The notes under the pieces were generated by a model. It searched no databases. It was not told where the DNA came from and saw only the letters and a program-made list of their open reading frames with translations. A program made the position numbers and the translations under genes. From Microbacterium paraoxydans (lineage in GTDB: Bacteria; Actinomycetota; Actinomycetes; Actinomycetales; Microbacteriaceae), in contig NZ_LT629770.1 of assembly GCF_900105335.1 (NCBI RefSeq), positions 3,162,001 through 3,226,000 of the forward strand: 64,000 nucleotides of DNA. The letters are read 5' to 3'. Shown here in pieces: positions 39,227 to 48,300 of this stretch; the first letter of the stretch is position 1; each line of letters opens with the position of its first letter.

Positions 39227-40249
39227 TCAGCCGGTCGGCTCGAGCTGCACGATGAGGGCGCGATGATCGCTCCCGCCGGCATCCTCGAGGACGGCGGAAC
39301 CCGTGGGTCGCCAGTTGGGGGAGGCCATCACGTGGTCGATGGGGGCGCCGGCGAGGGCAGGGAACGAGCTCGGCCAGGTTCCGGACATCCCGTTCCCGGT
39401 CCGGGAGGCGGCGTCGCGGCAGTACCCCATGTCGCCGCCGTCGATGCCGAGGGAGGCCATGTGATCCACGGTGGCGTTGAAGTCGCCGGCGAGGATGAAG
39501 TCACCCGCGGGGCACTGGTCGGCGATCCACTGCAGATCACTCTGCCACTGCTGCATCTCCTCCATGCGCGGCGCGACCGCGTGCACGGCGACGATCGTCG
39601 GACCGTCGCCGTCGATCGGCATCAGCACGGCGCTGGGCACGGATCCGGTGTTGTTGCTCCCGTCCTTCGACGACTCGATGACGGAGTACTCGCCGAGCTC
39701 GGGGGCCACGAGGACCGTCGTCTGCCACGATTGCGGGCCGTCCTCCACGTCCGGGCGGAACTGCACGTGATGCACCCACATCGGATGCCCCTGCTCGCGG
39801 AGCATGAGCGCGATCCGCTCGCCGACCTCCTCGGTGGTCTCGGGCAGTGCCACCACGTCGGCCTCCTGCTCCAGGATCTCCTGGGCGATCTGCTCGGCGG
39901 AGACGGCCTCACCCGCGGTGTTCCAGGTGAGCACCCGCAGGCTCGTGTCGGTCCGCTCGGGAATGGCGGCCACGCCGAACCCCCGCGTCGCTCCGATCGC
40001 CCCGGTCGCGGCGGCGCCGAGCAGGGCGACGATCAGGACGGACGCCGCGAAGCCGCGCAGCGGCCGGGCGAGCAGGAGCAGCAGCGCCAGCACCGCGATG
40101 ACCAGGAACCCGCCGAGCACGAGGCCGCGGGCGGCCACGAGCTGCGCGAACGGGTACGTCTGCTCGAGGTTGAAGAACTGCGGCCACACCACGACCGCCG
40201 CCGCGATCGCGAAGAGCACGGTGAGCAGGATCCCCAGGAGTCGAAACAT
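39227..40249 (-). CDS. Membrane-anchored endonuclease/exonuclease/phosphatase-family protein
   Basis: 340 residues. Three N-terminal helices (about 4-22, 43-62, 67-86) are followed by an EEP-fold domain facing outward. Active-site elements are LTWNTAGEA (Asn110), VVALPETTEEV (the metal-binding Glu), ILAGDFNATVDHM and the last GGSDHRALIV. Such proteins may cleave phosphodiesters in nucleic acids or phospholipids; no substrate can be named. ATG at 40249 has TAGGCT 7 nt upstream. Divergent from the PHP gene with 114 nt between the starts. Confidence 0.88.
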   Translation of the reverse strand: MFRLLGILLTVLFAIAAAVVVWPQFFNLEQTYPFAQLVAARGLVLGGFLVIAVLALLLLLARPLRGFAASVLIVALLGAAATGAIGATRGFGVAAIPERTDTSLRVLTWNTAGEAVSAEQIAQEILEQEADVVALPETTEEVGERIALMLREQGHPMWVHHVQFRPDVEDGPQSWQTTVLVAPELGEYSVIESSKDGSNNTGSVPSAVLMPIDGDGPTIVAVHAVAPRMEEMQQWQSDLQWIADQCPAGDFILAGDFNATVDHMASLGIDGGDMGYCRDAASRTGNGMSGTWPSSFPALAGAPIDHVMASPNWRPTGSAVLEDAGGSDHRALIVQLEPTG

Positions 40250-40256
40250 CCCCTTC

Positions 40257-40262
40257 AGCCTA
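40257..40262 (-). promoter_or_regulatory. Leaderless -10 element for the EEP-family gene
   Basis: Minus-strand TAGGCT ends 7 nt before the ATG at 40249. Confidence 0.5.
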
Positions 40263-40351
40263 GAAGCGTCGCCTGTGAAGTCCCTGCCTCGCGGCTGGCC
40301 CGACGCCGCGATCGGGGTCCGGGAATCCGCGCCACGCGCGTCGGCGCTCGG

Positions 40352-40357
40352 TACGCT
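40352..40357 (+). promoter_or_regulatory. Leaderless -10 element for the PHP gene
   Basis: TACGCT ends 6 nt before the ATG at 40364. The intervening CGGAGG abuts the start codon and is too close for a normal ribosome binding site. Confidence 0.5.
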
Positions 40358-40363
40358 CGGAGG

Positions 40364-41227
40364 ATGCCCGTTCCGCCCGCCGGTCCCGCCGATCTGCACC
40401 TGCACTCCAATCACTCCGATGGCACCGAGGCGCCGGGCGAGGTCATGAGACAGGCGCATCGACACGGCGTGCGGACCGCCGCGCTCACGGACCACGACCG
40501 CACCACCGGCTGGACGGAGGCCGGGGACGCCGCCGTCGCCCTCGGTATGACCTTCCTTCCCGGGATGGAGCTCTCCGCCAAGCACGAGTGGCGCAGCGTG
40601 CACGTGCTCGGCTATCTCTTCGATCCGGACGACGCGGCGCTGCGGGCCGAGACCGACCGGATCCGGAACGACCGCATCGGAAGAGCGGAGCGCATCGTCC
40701 GAAACATCGGCCGCGACTATGACCTGCATTGGGACGACGTCCTGGCCCAGACCACGCTCGACGCGACCGTCGGCCGCCCGCACATCGCCGACGCGCTGGT
40801 GGCGCGCGGCATCGTGCGTGATCGGGGCGAGGCCTTCGACGGCATCCTCCACCCGCGGGAGGGCTACTACGAGCCGCACTACGCTCCGGACCCGCTGACG
40901 GCCGTGCGACTGATCACTCAGGCGGGAGGTGTGGCGATCATCGCCCATCCGGTCACGGCCGGCCGGGACCGGATGATGCCGGTGCCGTACATCGAGCGTC
41001 TGATCGACGCGGGGTTGGCCGGGTTCGAGGTGGATCACCGGGAGAACACGACCGCCGGCAAGAAGCTGCTGCGCGAGCTGGCAGCCCGGCACGACCTCAT
41101 CGTCACCGGGTCCAGCGATTACCACGGCACCGGAAAACCGAACGTTCCGGGAGAGAACACCACGGCGGAGGACATGGTCGCCCGGATCATGGATCGCGCC
41201 TCCGGCTCCGGTCCGCGGCGTCCCTGA
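40364..41227 (+). CDS. PHP-domain phosphoesterase
   Basis: 287-residue metal-dependent phosphoesterase. All PHP motifs are seen: motif I DLHLHSNHSDGT (His12, His14, Asp19), motif II ALTDHDRTTGW, motif III with GMELSAKHEWRSVHVLGY and AIIAHP, and motif IV GSSDYHG. Stand-alone homologues hydrolyse small nucleotide substrates such as 3',5'-bisphosphates or trim RNA ends, so a nucleotide substrate is likely but unproven. ATG at 40364 was chosen because the conserved domain starts at once after it; the frame is open far upstream through unrelated sequence. Confidence 0.92.
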   Translation: MPVPPAGPADLHLHSNHSDGTEAPGEVMRQAHRHGVRTAALTDHDRTTGWTEAGDAAVALGMTFLPGMELSAKHEWRSVHVLGYLFDPDDAALRAETDRIRNDRIGRAERIVRNIGRDYDLHWDDVLAQTTLDATVGRPHIADALVARGIVRDRGEAFDGILHPREGYYEPHYAPDPLTAVRLITQAGGVAIIAHPVTAGRDRMMPVPYIERLIDAGLAGFEVDHRENTTAGKKLLRELAARHDLIVTGSSDYHGTGKPNVPGENTTAEDMVARIMDRASGSGPRRP

Positions 41228-41228
41228 C

Positions 41229-41265
41229 CCCGGCGTTCTGTCGGCGGTCTCCCGGCGTTCTGTCG
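41229..41265 (+). repeat. Two 15-bp direct repeats, 22-bp period, upstream of DUF817
   Basis: CCCGGCGTTCTGTCG occurs exactly at 41229-41243 and again at 41251-41265, separated by 7 nt. The second copy covers the -35 position of the DUF817 promoter. A period of two helical turns would let a dimeric regulator bind both copies on one face of the DNA. Confidence 0.7.
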
Positions 41266-41276
41266 AGACGGACGGA

Positions 41277-41282
41277 TACGGT
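41277..41282 (+). promoter_or_regulatory. Leaderless -10 element for DUF817 gene
   Basis: TACGGT ends 7 nt before the ATG at 41290. Confidence 0.45.
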
Positions 41283-41289
41283 CCGAGGC

Positions 41290-42195
41290 ATGCAACGTCC
41301 CACCTCCCTGGAGCGCCGCGTCGACGCGACCGCTCGCCGACTCCTCCGCGCGGTGCCGACCACGGGCTTCCGCGCCGGGCTCGCCGAGTTCGTCGTGTTC
41401 GTGCTGAAACAGGCATGGGCGTGCGTGTTCGGAGCGGCCCTGCTGGTGGTGATCGTCGCGGCCCGCCTCTGGTATCCCGACGACGCGGCACTGGCCCGCA
41501 ACGATGCGCTGACGATCGCGGCCGTCCTGATCCAGGTGGCGATGCTCGTGTTCCGCCTCGAGAGCGGACGTGAACTCTGGGTGATCGTGCTCTTCCACAT
41601 CACCGGCACCGCGATGGAGCTGTTCAAGACCGACGTCGGCTCCTGGGCGTACGCGGCGGACGGCATCCTCCGTATCGGCGGTGTCCCGCTGTTCAGCGGT
41701 TTCATGTACGCGGCCGTCGGTTCCTACATGGTGCGCGTGTATCGGCTGTTCGACCTCGGGTTCACCCGCTACCCCCGCCGGTGGTTGACGGCTGTGCTGG
41801 CCGCCGCGATCTACGTCAACTTCTTCACCCACCACTGGTGGTGGGATGCGCGCTGGGTGCTCTTGGCAGGGGTCATCGTGCTGTGGCTGCCCACGATCAT
41901 GCATGCCCGCGTATGGCGCCGCACCATCCGGCTGCCGCTCCTGGCCGTCTTCGCCGGAGTGGCGGTGTTCATCTATCTGGCCGAGAACATCGGCACCTGG
42001 GCGGGTGCCTGGGCGTATCCCGACCAGGCGGATGTGTGGCAGCCCGTGTCCCTGAGCAAACTCAGTTCGTGGTTCCTGCTGATGATCATCTCGGTCGTAC
42101 TCGTCGCCTGGGTCTACCCGCCGCAGGTCCCGGCTGCACTCCTGGAGAACGAAGGGCGCCGCACGGAAGACCGTGCGGCGCCCCTCGGACGATGA
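41290..42195 (+). CDS. DUF817 integral membrane protein
   Basis: 301 residues with about eight helices. Family marks include QAWACVFGAALL, GRELWVIVLFHITGTAMELFK, GSWAYAADGILRIGGVPLFSGFMYAAVGSY and the strongly aromatic NFFTHHWWWDAR (all shown in part). Conserved His, Glu and Asp inside helices (FHITGTAMELFKTD, FTHHWWWD) hint at a chemical or transport role, but none is known. ATG at 41290 has TACGGT upstream and sits behind the direct repeat. The last codons run through a perfect 13-bp hairpin. Confidence 0.9.
   Translation: MQRPTSLERRVDATARRLLRAVPTTGFRAGLAEFVVFVLKQAWACVFGAALLVVIVAARLWYPDDAALARNDALTIAAVLIQVAMLVFRLESGRELWVIVLFHITGTAMELFKTDVGSWAYAADGILRIGGVPLFSGFMYAAVGSYMVRVYRLFDLGFTRYPRRWLTAVLAAAIYVNFFTHHWWWDARWVLLAGVIVLWLPTIMHARVWRRTIRLPLLAVFAGVAVFIYLAENIGTWAGAWAYPDQADVWQPVSLSKLSSWFLLMIISVVLVAWVYPPQVPAALLENEGRRTEDRAAPLGR
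42154..42183. terminator. Terminator-like hairpin inside the end of the DUF817 gene
   Basis: GGGCGCCGCACGG (42154-42166) pairs perfectly with CCGTGCGGCGCCC (42171-42183), loop AAGA. It ends 12 nt before the DUF817 stop codon, so the hairpin is translated as part of the C-terminus (RRTEDRAAPLGR). It can also serve the convergent helicase gene that stops at 42205. Confidence 0.75.
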
Positions 42196-42204
42196 TGATG
42201 CGGA

Positions 42205-43725
42205 TCAGGCGCCCGTGACGGGTGCCGCTCCGGTGCCGGAGCCGCCGCGACGACGGCGGCGACGACGCGCCGGAGCGGGCTTGCCATCGTGGTGCTCCTT
42301 GCCGGCGCCGTCGTGCGTGCCGGCGCCCTCGGCGCCGCGGTCGGCGGCCTGCGCGGTCGAGCCCTCGGCGGATCCTCCCTCGCTCGCCCCTTCGGCGAAG
42401 GTCGAGCCGACGGGCGTGGAACCCGTGCGGCGGCGGCGACGGCGGCGCGTGCCGCCCTCCCCGGTCCCTTCAGCGGCGGCGTCGGCAGCGCGCTCCGGGC
42501 GACGGGAGCGCTCGGTCTTGACCGCCTCCTTCTTCGGCGCGCTCACGAGCCGGCCCTTCGTCCCCTCGGGGATGTCGAGGTCGGTGTAGAGGTGCGGGCT
42601 CGAGGAGTAGGTCTCGATGGGCTCGGGCTGGCCGAACTCGAGGGCACGGTTGATGAGGGCCCACTTGTGCAGGTCCTCCCAGTCGACGAAGGTGACGGCG
42701 ATGCCGGTCTTCCCCGCGCGGCCGGTGCGTCCCGCGCGGTGCAGGTACGTCTTCTCCTCGTCGGGGATCGTGTGGTTGATGACGTGCGTGACGTCATCAA
42801 CGTCGATGCCGCGCGCGGCGACATCGGTCGCCACGAGAACGTCCTTCTTGCCGGCCTTGAACGCGGCCATGGAGCGCTCGCGCTGATCCTGGCCCATGTC
42901 GCCGTGCACGCCGCCCACGTTGAAGCCGCGGTCGGTGAGCTCGTCGACGAGGCGCTGCGCCGCACGTTTCGTCCGCGTGAAGATCACGGTCTTGCCGCGC
43001 CCCTCGGCCTGCAGGATGCGGGCGATGACCTCGTCCTTGTCGAGCGAGTGTGCGCGGTAGACGAGGTGCTTGATGTTCGCCTGCGTCAGACCCTCGTCCG
43101 GGTCGTTGGCGCGGATGTGGATGGGGTTGGTCATGAACCGCCGCGCGAGCGCGACGATCGGACCGGGCATGGTCGCGGAGAAGAGCTGGGTGTGCCGCAC
43201 CGCCGGCACCTTCTGGAAGATCTTCTCGATGTCGGCCAGGAAGCCGAGGTCGAGCATCTTGTCGGCCTCGTCGAGCACGACCTCGGTCGCGTTCGAGAGA
43301 TCGAGCAGGCGCTGGCCGGCGAGGTCGATGAGACGACCCGGCGTCCCGACGACGATCTGCGCGCCGGCCTTGAGCTGGTCGATCTGCCCCTCATAGGCCT
43401 TGCCGCCGTAGATGGCGACGACGCTCGTGGAGCGGTTGCTCGTGAGGAGGTCGATGTCCTCGTAGACCTGCACCGCGAGCTCACGGGTGGGGACGACGAT
43501 GAGGGCCTTGACGCCCGGCTCCGGGTCCTTCCCGAGTCGCTGCACGACCGGGATGCCGAAGCCGAAGGTCTTGCCCGTACCGGTCTTGGCCTGCCCGATG
43601 ATGTCCTGGCCGGGGAGGCCGAGGGGGATGGTCTGCTCCTGGATCGGGAAGGCATCGACGATGCCCTTCGCTGCCAGTGCGTCGACGATGTCCTGGTCGA
43701 TGCCGAGTTCGGCGAAACTTGTCAC
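42205..43725 (-). CDS. DEAD-box ATP-dependent RNA helicase with basic tail
   Basis: 506-residue RNA helicase. Q motif DAFPIQEQTIP, motif I AKTGTGKT (46-53), PTRELAVQ, DEAD in VLDEADKMLDLGF, SAT, and HRAGRTGRAG. A C-terminal extension of about 120 residues alternates arginine blocks ([19 protein letters not shown]) with acidic/Gly stretches, suited to RNA contact. GTG at 43725 is chosen (VTSFAELGID); an in-frame CTG lies 9 nt upstream. TAGGCT at 43833-43838 may be the -10, giving a leader near 100 nt, long for this genome, which could carry temperature or RNA-level control. Confidence 0.93.
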   Translation of the reverse strand: MTSFAELGIDQDIVDALAAKGIVDAFPIQEQTIPLGLPGQDIIGQAKTGTGKTFGFGIPVVQRLGKDPEPGVKALIVVPTRELAVQVYEDIDLLTSNRSTSVVAIYGGKAYEGQIDQLKAGAQIVVGTPGRLIDLAGQRLLDLSNATEVVLDEADKMLDLGFLADIEKIFQKVPAVRHTQLFSATMPGPIVALARRFMTNPIHIRANDPDEGLTQANIKHLVYRAHSLDKDEVIARILQAEGRGKTVIFTRTKRAAQRLVDELTDRGFNVGGVHGDMGQDQRERSMAAFKAGKKDVLVATDVAARGIDVDDVTHVINHTIPDEEKTYLHRAGRTGRAGKTGIAVTFVDWEDLHKWALINRALEFGQPEPIETYSSSPHLYTDLDIPEGTKGRLVSAPKKEAVKTERSRRPERAADAAAEGTGEGGTRRRRRRRTGSTPVGSTFAEGASEGGSAEGSTAQAADRGAEGAGTHDGAGKEHHDGKPAPARRRRRRRGGSGTGAAPVTGA

Positions 43726-43918
43726 TGTGTTCAGATGCCTGTCCGGCGACCTCGCGATCGCCTCGTAAACGGAGCCACGCCGTCTCGTGTGCCACAGGCG
43801 CGGGGCCCCGCTCCGACGGCGGGGACACGCCCAGCCTACCGGAGGGGCGGCTCCGGACAGGGAGGACGCCGTCGCCCGAGTATTGTGAACGACGTGGCCG
43901 ACTCGGGAGGAACACCTC

Positions 43919-44632
43919 GTGGTTAAGTGGTTCTGGCAGCGCGACGCCGCGCCGCGACGCACCTTGGCGCTGCGCAGCCGGGGCGAGCAGAGCGATGCGA
44001 CGCGCGTCGACTTCGCGGAGCTGGCGCCTGAGCTCGACCGGTTCCTCGGCCAGGCGGCCTACCTCCAGCTCGGCTACTTCGAGACGCTGACGCGGCTCAT
44101 CCGCGCGACTCCCGAGCTGGCCGAGAAGGAGTCGCTGTCGCGGGCCGCCGGTGCCGCGCTCACCAAGCACCGGGGCATCGTCGACATCATCGCGGCACGT
44201 GGCCAGGACCCGACGCAGCTCATGCTCCCGTTCCGCGAGCACCTGGACGCGTTCCGGCGCAAGACCATCGGGGCGCGCCCGCGCGAGACCCTGCTCGCGG
44301 TCTACATCACGGCAGGCATGCTCGACGACTTCTACCTCGCGCTCGCCTCGAGCTACGGCGAGACGGGGCGGCGGGTCGCCGAGATCCTGCGCGAGGACGA
44401 CGCGCGCCACGAGATCGTCGCGATCATCCAGGAGACGATCGAGAGCGACGAGGAGTGGCGCTCGCTGCTGTCCATGTGGGCACGACGCCTCGTGGGGGAC
44501 ACGATCCTCGTCTGCCGTGCGGCGCTGCGGCCGGAGCTCCTCGCCGTGGAGGAGGCCCGCATCGAGCCGGTGTACACCGAGCTCATGGGAGCGCACGCCC
44601 GCCGCATGGATGCGATGGGCCTCGCGTCCTAG
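43919..44632 (+). CDS. Ferritin-like fold protein (MiaE-like helical bundle)
   Basis: 237 residues, almost all helical. Carboxylate/His pairs typical of di-iron four-helix bundles appear as YFETLTRLI, TKHRGIVDII, FYLALASSYGE and REDDARHEIVAII. Actinobacterial members sit near DUF3107 and rhlE-type helicase genes, as here, but have no proven function; tRNA hydroxylase MiaE is a distant structural relative. GTG start after GGGAGGAA at good spacing. Divergent from the helicase gene. The stop is 1 nt from the convergent membrane-protein gene. Confidence 0.85.
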   Translation: MVKWFWQRDAAPRRTLALRSRGEQSDATRVDFAELAPELDRFLGQAAYLQLGYFETLTRLIRATPELAEKESLSRAAGAALTKHRGIVDIIAARGQDPTQLMLPFREHLDAFRRKTIGARPRETLLAVYITAGMLDDFYLALASSYGETGRRVAEILREDDARHEIVAIIQETIESDEEWRSLLSMWARRLVGDTILVCRAALRPELLAVEEARIEPVYTELMGAHARRMDAMGLAS

Positions 44633-44633
44633 G

Positions 44634-44921
44634 TCAGATCCCGAGCGCGGCTCGCCTCTGCGCGTCGCCGCGTCGACGCCCTGCGGTGAGGGCCGCGGTC
44701 GCCAGGGCCGCGACCACCGCCGCGCCGAGGATGCTCGCGAGCCACAGCCAGGGGCTGTCCTCGCCCACGCCGGCCCATTGCAGGCTCGTGTAGACGATCG
44801 CCGAGACGGCCGTCGCGATCGCCGGGGCGAGGGCGACGCCGCGCAGCTCGCGACCGCCGATCAGGAAGTGCGCGGCGATCCCGAGCACGCAGGCGCCGAC
44901 GAGGGCGAGGAGGATGTACAT
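44634..44921 (-). CDS. Small three-helix membrane protein, unknown function
   Basis: 95 residues with three hydrophobic helices (about 3-20, 29-50, 58-80) and a basic C-terminal tail RRRGDAQRR. I recognise no family. It follows DUF3107 by 7 nt on the same strand and is probably cotranscribed. Confidence 0.7.
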   Translation of the reverse strand: MYILLALVGACVLGIAAHFLIGGRELRGVALAPAIATAVSAIVYTSLQWAGVGEDSPWLWLASILGAAVVAALATAALTAGRRRGDAQRRAALGI

Positions 44922-44928
44922 GCGCGGG

Positions 44929-45153
44929 TCAGGCGACGAAGCCCACGCGACGCGACTCCTCGGTGCCCAGCTCGATGTAGGCGAGGTTCGCGGTCGGCAC
45001 GATGTAGGAGTTGCCCTTCACGTCGGCGAAGCTCAGGTGCGAGGCGCTCTGCTCGAGTGCCGCGGAGACCTGGGAGCGGACCTCGTCCGCCGTGGCAGCG
45101 GTGTCGAAGCTCAGCTCGCGGCCGGTGTTGATGATGCCGATGCGGATTTCCAC
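44929..45153 (-). CDS. DUF3107 protein
   Basis: A 74-residue protein conserved in actinobacteria (TB9.4/Rv3208A in M. tuberculosis, from memory). Sequence marks are IRIGIINTGREL near the start, SFADVKGNSYIVPTANLAYIELG and the terminal RRVGFVA. Function unknown. GTG at 45153 is preceded by AAGGAG at 6 nt, so this gene uses a normal ribosome binding site. Divergent from adnA. Confidence 0.88.
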   Translation of the reverse strand: MEIRIGIINTGRELSFDTAATADEVRSQVSAALEQSASHLSFADVKGNSYIVPTANLAYIELGTEESRRVGFVA

Positions 45154-45291
45154 GGATGCTCCTTGCAGGTCGTCGGACTCGCCAACTCTATCGCGCAGCC
45201 GGCGGCGGAGACCGGCGACGGCGGCCGTTTCGCCCTGAGCGCACAACCCGCGACGAGCGTCGCCTTCGACGTCGATGTCCGCGCCTCCCGA

Positions 45292-45297
45292 TAGCGT
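45292..45297 (+). promoter_or_regulatory. Leaderless -10 element for adnA
   Basis: TAGCGT ends 6 nt before the adnA ATG at 45304. Confidence 0.55.
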
Positions 45298-45303
45298 GGA
45301 GGG

Positions 45304-48300
45304 ATGTTGTCGGATGCCGCCCAGCGAGCCGTGATCACGGCGCCGCCGACCGCGTCCGGCGTCGTGATCGGCGCCCCCGGCACGGGTAAGACGCGCACGC
45401 TCGTCGACCGGGTCGTGCAGCTCCTCGAGGTCGAGGGACTGCGGCCGGAGGAGGTGCTGGCGCTCACCCCGAGCCGGCAGGCGGCCACCGCGCTGCGCGA
45501 CCGCATCGGCGTGCGCATCGGCCAGGCGACGCCGGGGCCACTGGCCCGCTCGCTCGGGTCGTTCGCGTTCCAGCTGGTCCGCGGGGCGATGGTCCGCGAA
45601 GGGGCCGAGCCGCCGGCGCTGCTCACCGGCGCCGACCAGGATCGCATCATCGCCGAGCTGCTGGCGGGCGACGTCGAAGACGGCCGGATCTCCTGGCCCC
45701 CGGCGCTCAGCGAGCCGGTCCGCGCCTCGAAGGGCTTCCGCTCCGAACTCCGCGCCTTCCTCGCGGAGTGCACGGAGCTGGGGGCGAACCCGGCGGAACT
45801 GCGTGCCACCGGCGATGCGGTCTGGACAGCGGCCGCCGACTTCGTGGAGGAGTACCGCACCGTGCTCGACGCCTTGCGGTCCGCCCACCGCGACGCCGCC
45901 GACCTCCTGGGTGAGGCGGCGGGGATCCTCCGTACGGCGGACGCCGCGACGTTCGGAGCGCTGGCACCACTGCGCGTGGTGCTCATCGACGACGCCCAGG
46001 AGCTGACGCGCGGCGGGATCGGCGTGGTGCGCGCGCTCCTCGACCGCGGCATCGCCGTGCAGGCCTTCGGCGACCCCGACATCTCCTCCGGTGCCTTTCG
46101 CGGGGCCAGTCCCGAGCTGTTCGCGCAGCTCACCGGCGCGCTCGGCGCCGTGCACGTGCTCGACGGCGCGCACCGCCAGCGCCCCCTGCTGACCGCGCTG
46201 ACGCGCACGGTGACGCAGGCGATCGGGGTGTCCGGACGGGTCGAGCACCGGCGGGCGCCGGCACCGGCGGCGGAGGACGACGAGGCCGAGGTGTCGACGT
46301 TCCTCGCCCCGTCCCCCTACGAGGAGTTCGACCGGATCGCCGGGGTCATGCGCGACTGGCATCTCCGGGCCGGAATCCCCTGGGAGCGGATGGCGGTCAT
46401 CGCCCATGACACCCGTCAGGTCACAGCCCTCGAGACCGAGCTCGCCGCGCGCGAGATCCCGACGAGGGCCGCGGGGGTGCAGCGCCCGCTCGGCAGCGAG
46501 GGGATCGTGCGCGACATCGTCGGCATCGTGCGGCTCGCGTTGACCCCGGACGAAGAGCGCACGGTGCAGGCCTGGGAGGAGGCGCTGCGCACACCCTTCG
46601 GCGGCATGGACGCGATCGCGCTCCGTCGGCTGCGCGCGCGGCTCCGTCACCTCGAACTCGGCCAGGGCGGGTCGACTCCGGCGCGCGAGCTCCTGCGCGC
46701 GGCGATGTCGGCACCGGCCACCCTCACCCTCATCGATGCACCGGAGTCACGGACTGCCGAGCGCTTCGCCGAGACCGTAGCGGGCGTCGCCTGTGCCGCG
46801 GCGGGGGGAGAGACGATCCATGACCTCCTGTGGCGCATCTGGGAGCAGGCCAGGGCCGTCGACGGGCGGCGGCTGCACGTCGCGTGGCGGGAGATCTCGC
46901 TGCTGCCCACCGGCGCCGAGACGGCACGGTCGCTCGACGCCCTCGTGGCCCTCTTCGACGCGGCCAAGCGCTTCGTCGAGCGCACCCCGAACGAGCGCCC
47001 CGAGGTCTTCGTGCGCGACATCCTCGACAGCGAGGTGCCGGAAGACACGCTGTCGTCGCCCGAGCGGCCGGGCACGGTCACGCTGCTCACGCCGGCCACC
47101 GCGCTCGGGACGGAGTTCGACGCCGTGGTCGTCGCCGGGGTCCAGGACGGCGTCTGGCCCAACGTGCGACTGCGCGGCGGGCTCCTGCAGACCTGGCGGC
47201 TGGCGGACGCGCTGACCGCGGCTCGCTCCGGCCTGCCGGCCGAGGTGCCGGACGTCCTCGACCGGCGTCGCGCCGCGCTCCACGACGAGCTGCGGCTGTT
47301 CGTACGGGCGATCTCGCGCGCCCGCCACCGGCTGCTCATCACCGCCGTCGACGACGACGATCTGACGCCCAGCGCCTTCTTCGGCTTCCTTCCCGCGCCG
47401 CAGCCGTCCGAGCGCCATCCCTCCGCAGAGCACCCCCTCACTTTGCGTGGGCTGGTCGCGCGGTACCGCCGGGTGCTCACCACGGCCCACTCCGAACCGG
47501 CGCAGCGCGAGGCCGCCGCCCAGCTCGCCGTCCTGGCGAGGGAGGGGGTGCCGGGAGCGCATCCGCACGACTGGTACGGGGTCACGGCGCCGTCGACGGC
47601 CGCGCCGCTGCGCGATCTCGCCGCGAACGGAGCACGGGTGTCGCCCTCGGCCGTGGAGTCGTACGAGGAGTGCGGGCTCAACTGGGTCGTCTCGGCCCTC
47701 GGAGGCGATACGGTCATGCCGCCGACGGCCGGTATCGGCACGATCGTCCACGAGGCGATGGAGCGCGTACCGGACGGCGACCTCGAGCGCATGCGCGAGA
47801 TCGTCGAGGAGCACTGGCCGGAGCTCGACTTCGAGACGGCGTGGATCGGTCGCAAGGAGCGTCGTCGCGCCGACCTGTTCATCGACCGGTTGCACAGCTA
47901 CCTCGGCGAGGTGAGGCGAGACGGCGGTCGCATCCTCGGCAGCGAGGTGGAGTTCCGGTTCGCCGTCGACGTGTCCGGCGAGACCGCCGAGCCGACCGTG
48001 CACCCGGTGGGAGAGGACCGCGGTCATCGTGCCATCGTGCACGGCTACATCGACCGGGTCGAGGCGTACCCGCCCGGGGCGGGCGAGCACGGCCCGGCCC
48101 GAGGACGCGGCTGGCAGTCGATGTCCGGCGGGCCGGAGGGGACCACGGTGGTCGTCGACCTCAAGACCGGGAAGACCGATCCGGAGTCGGACGGCGGCGT
48201 GGTCGATCATGCCCAGCTCGCGGCCTATCAGATCGCGGTGCAGGAGGGCCTCGTGCCGGGGGCCGCGCCGGGCTCGCTCGGGGGCGCACGTCTCGTCATC

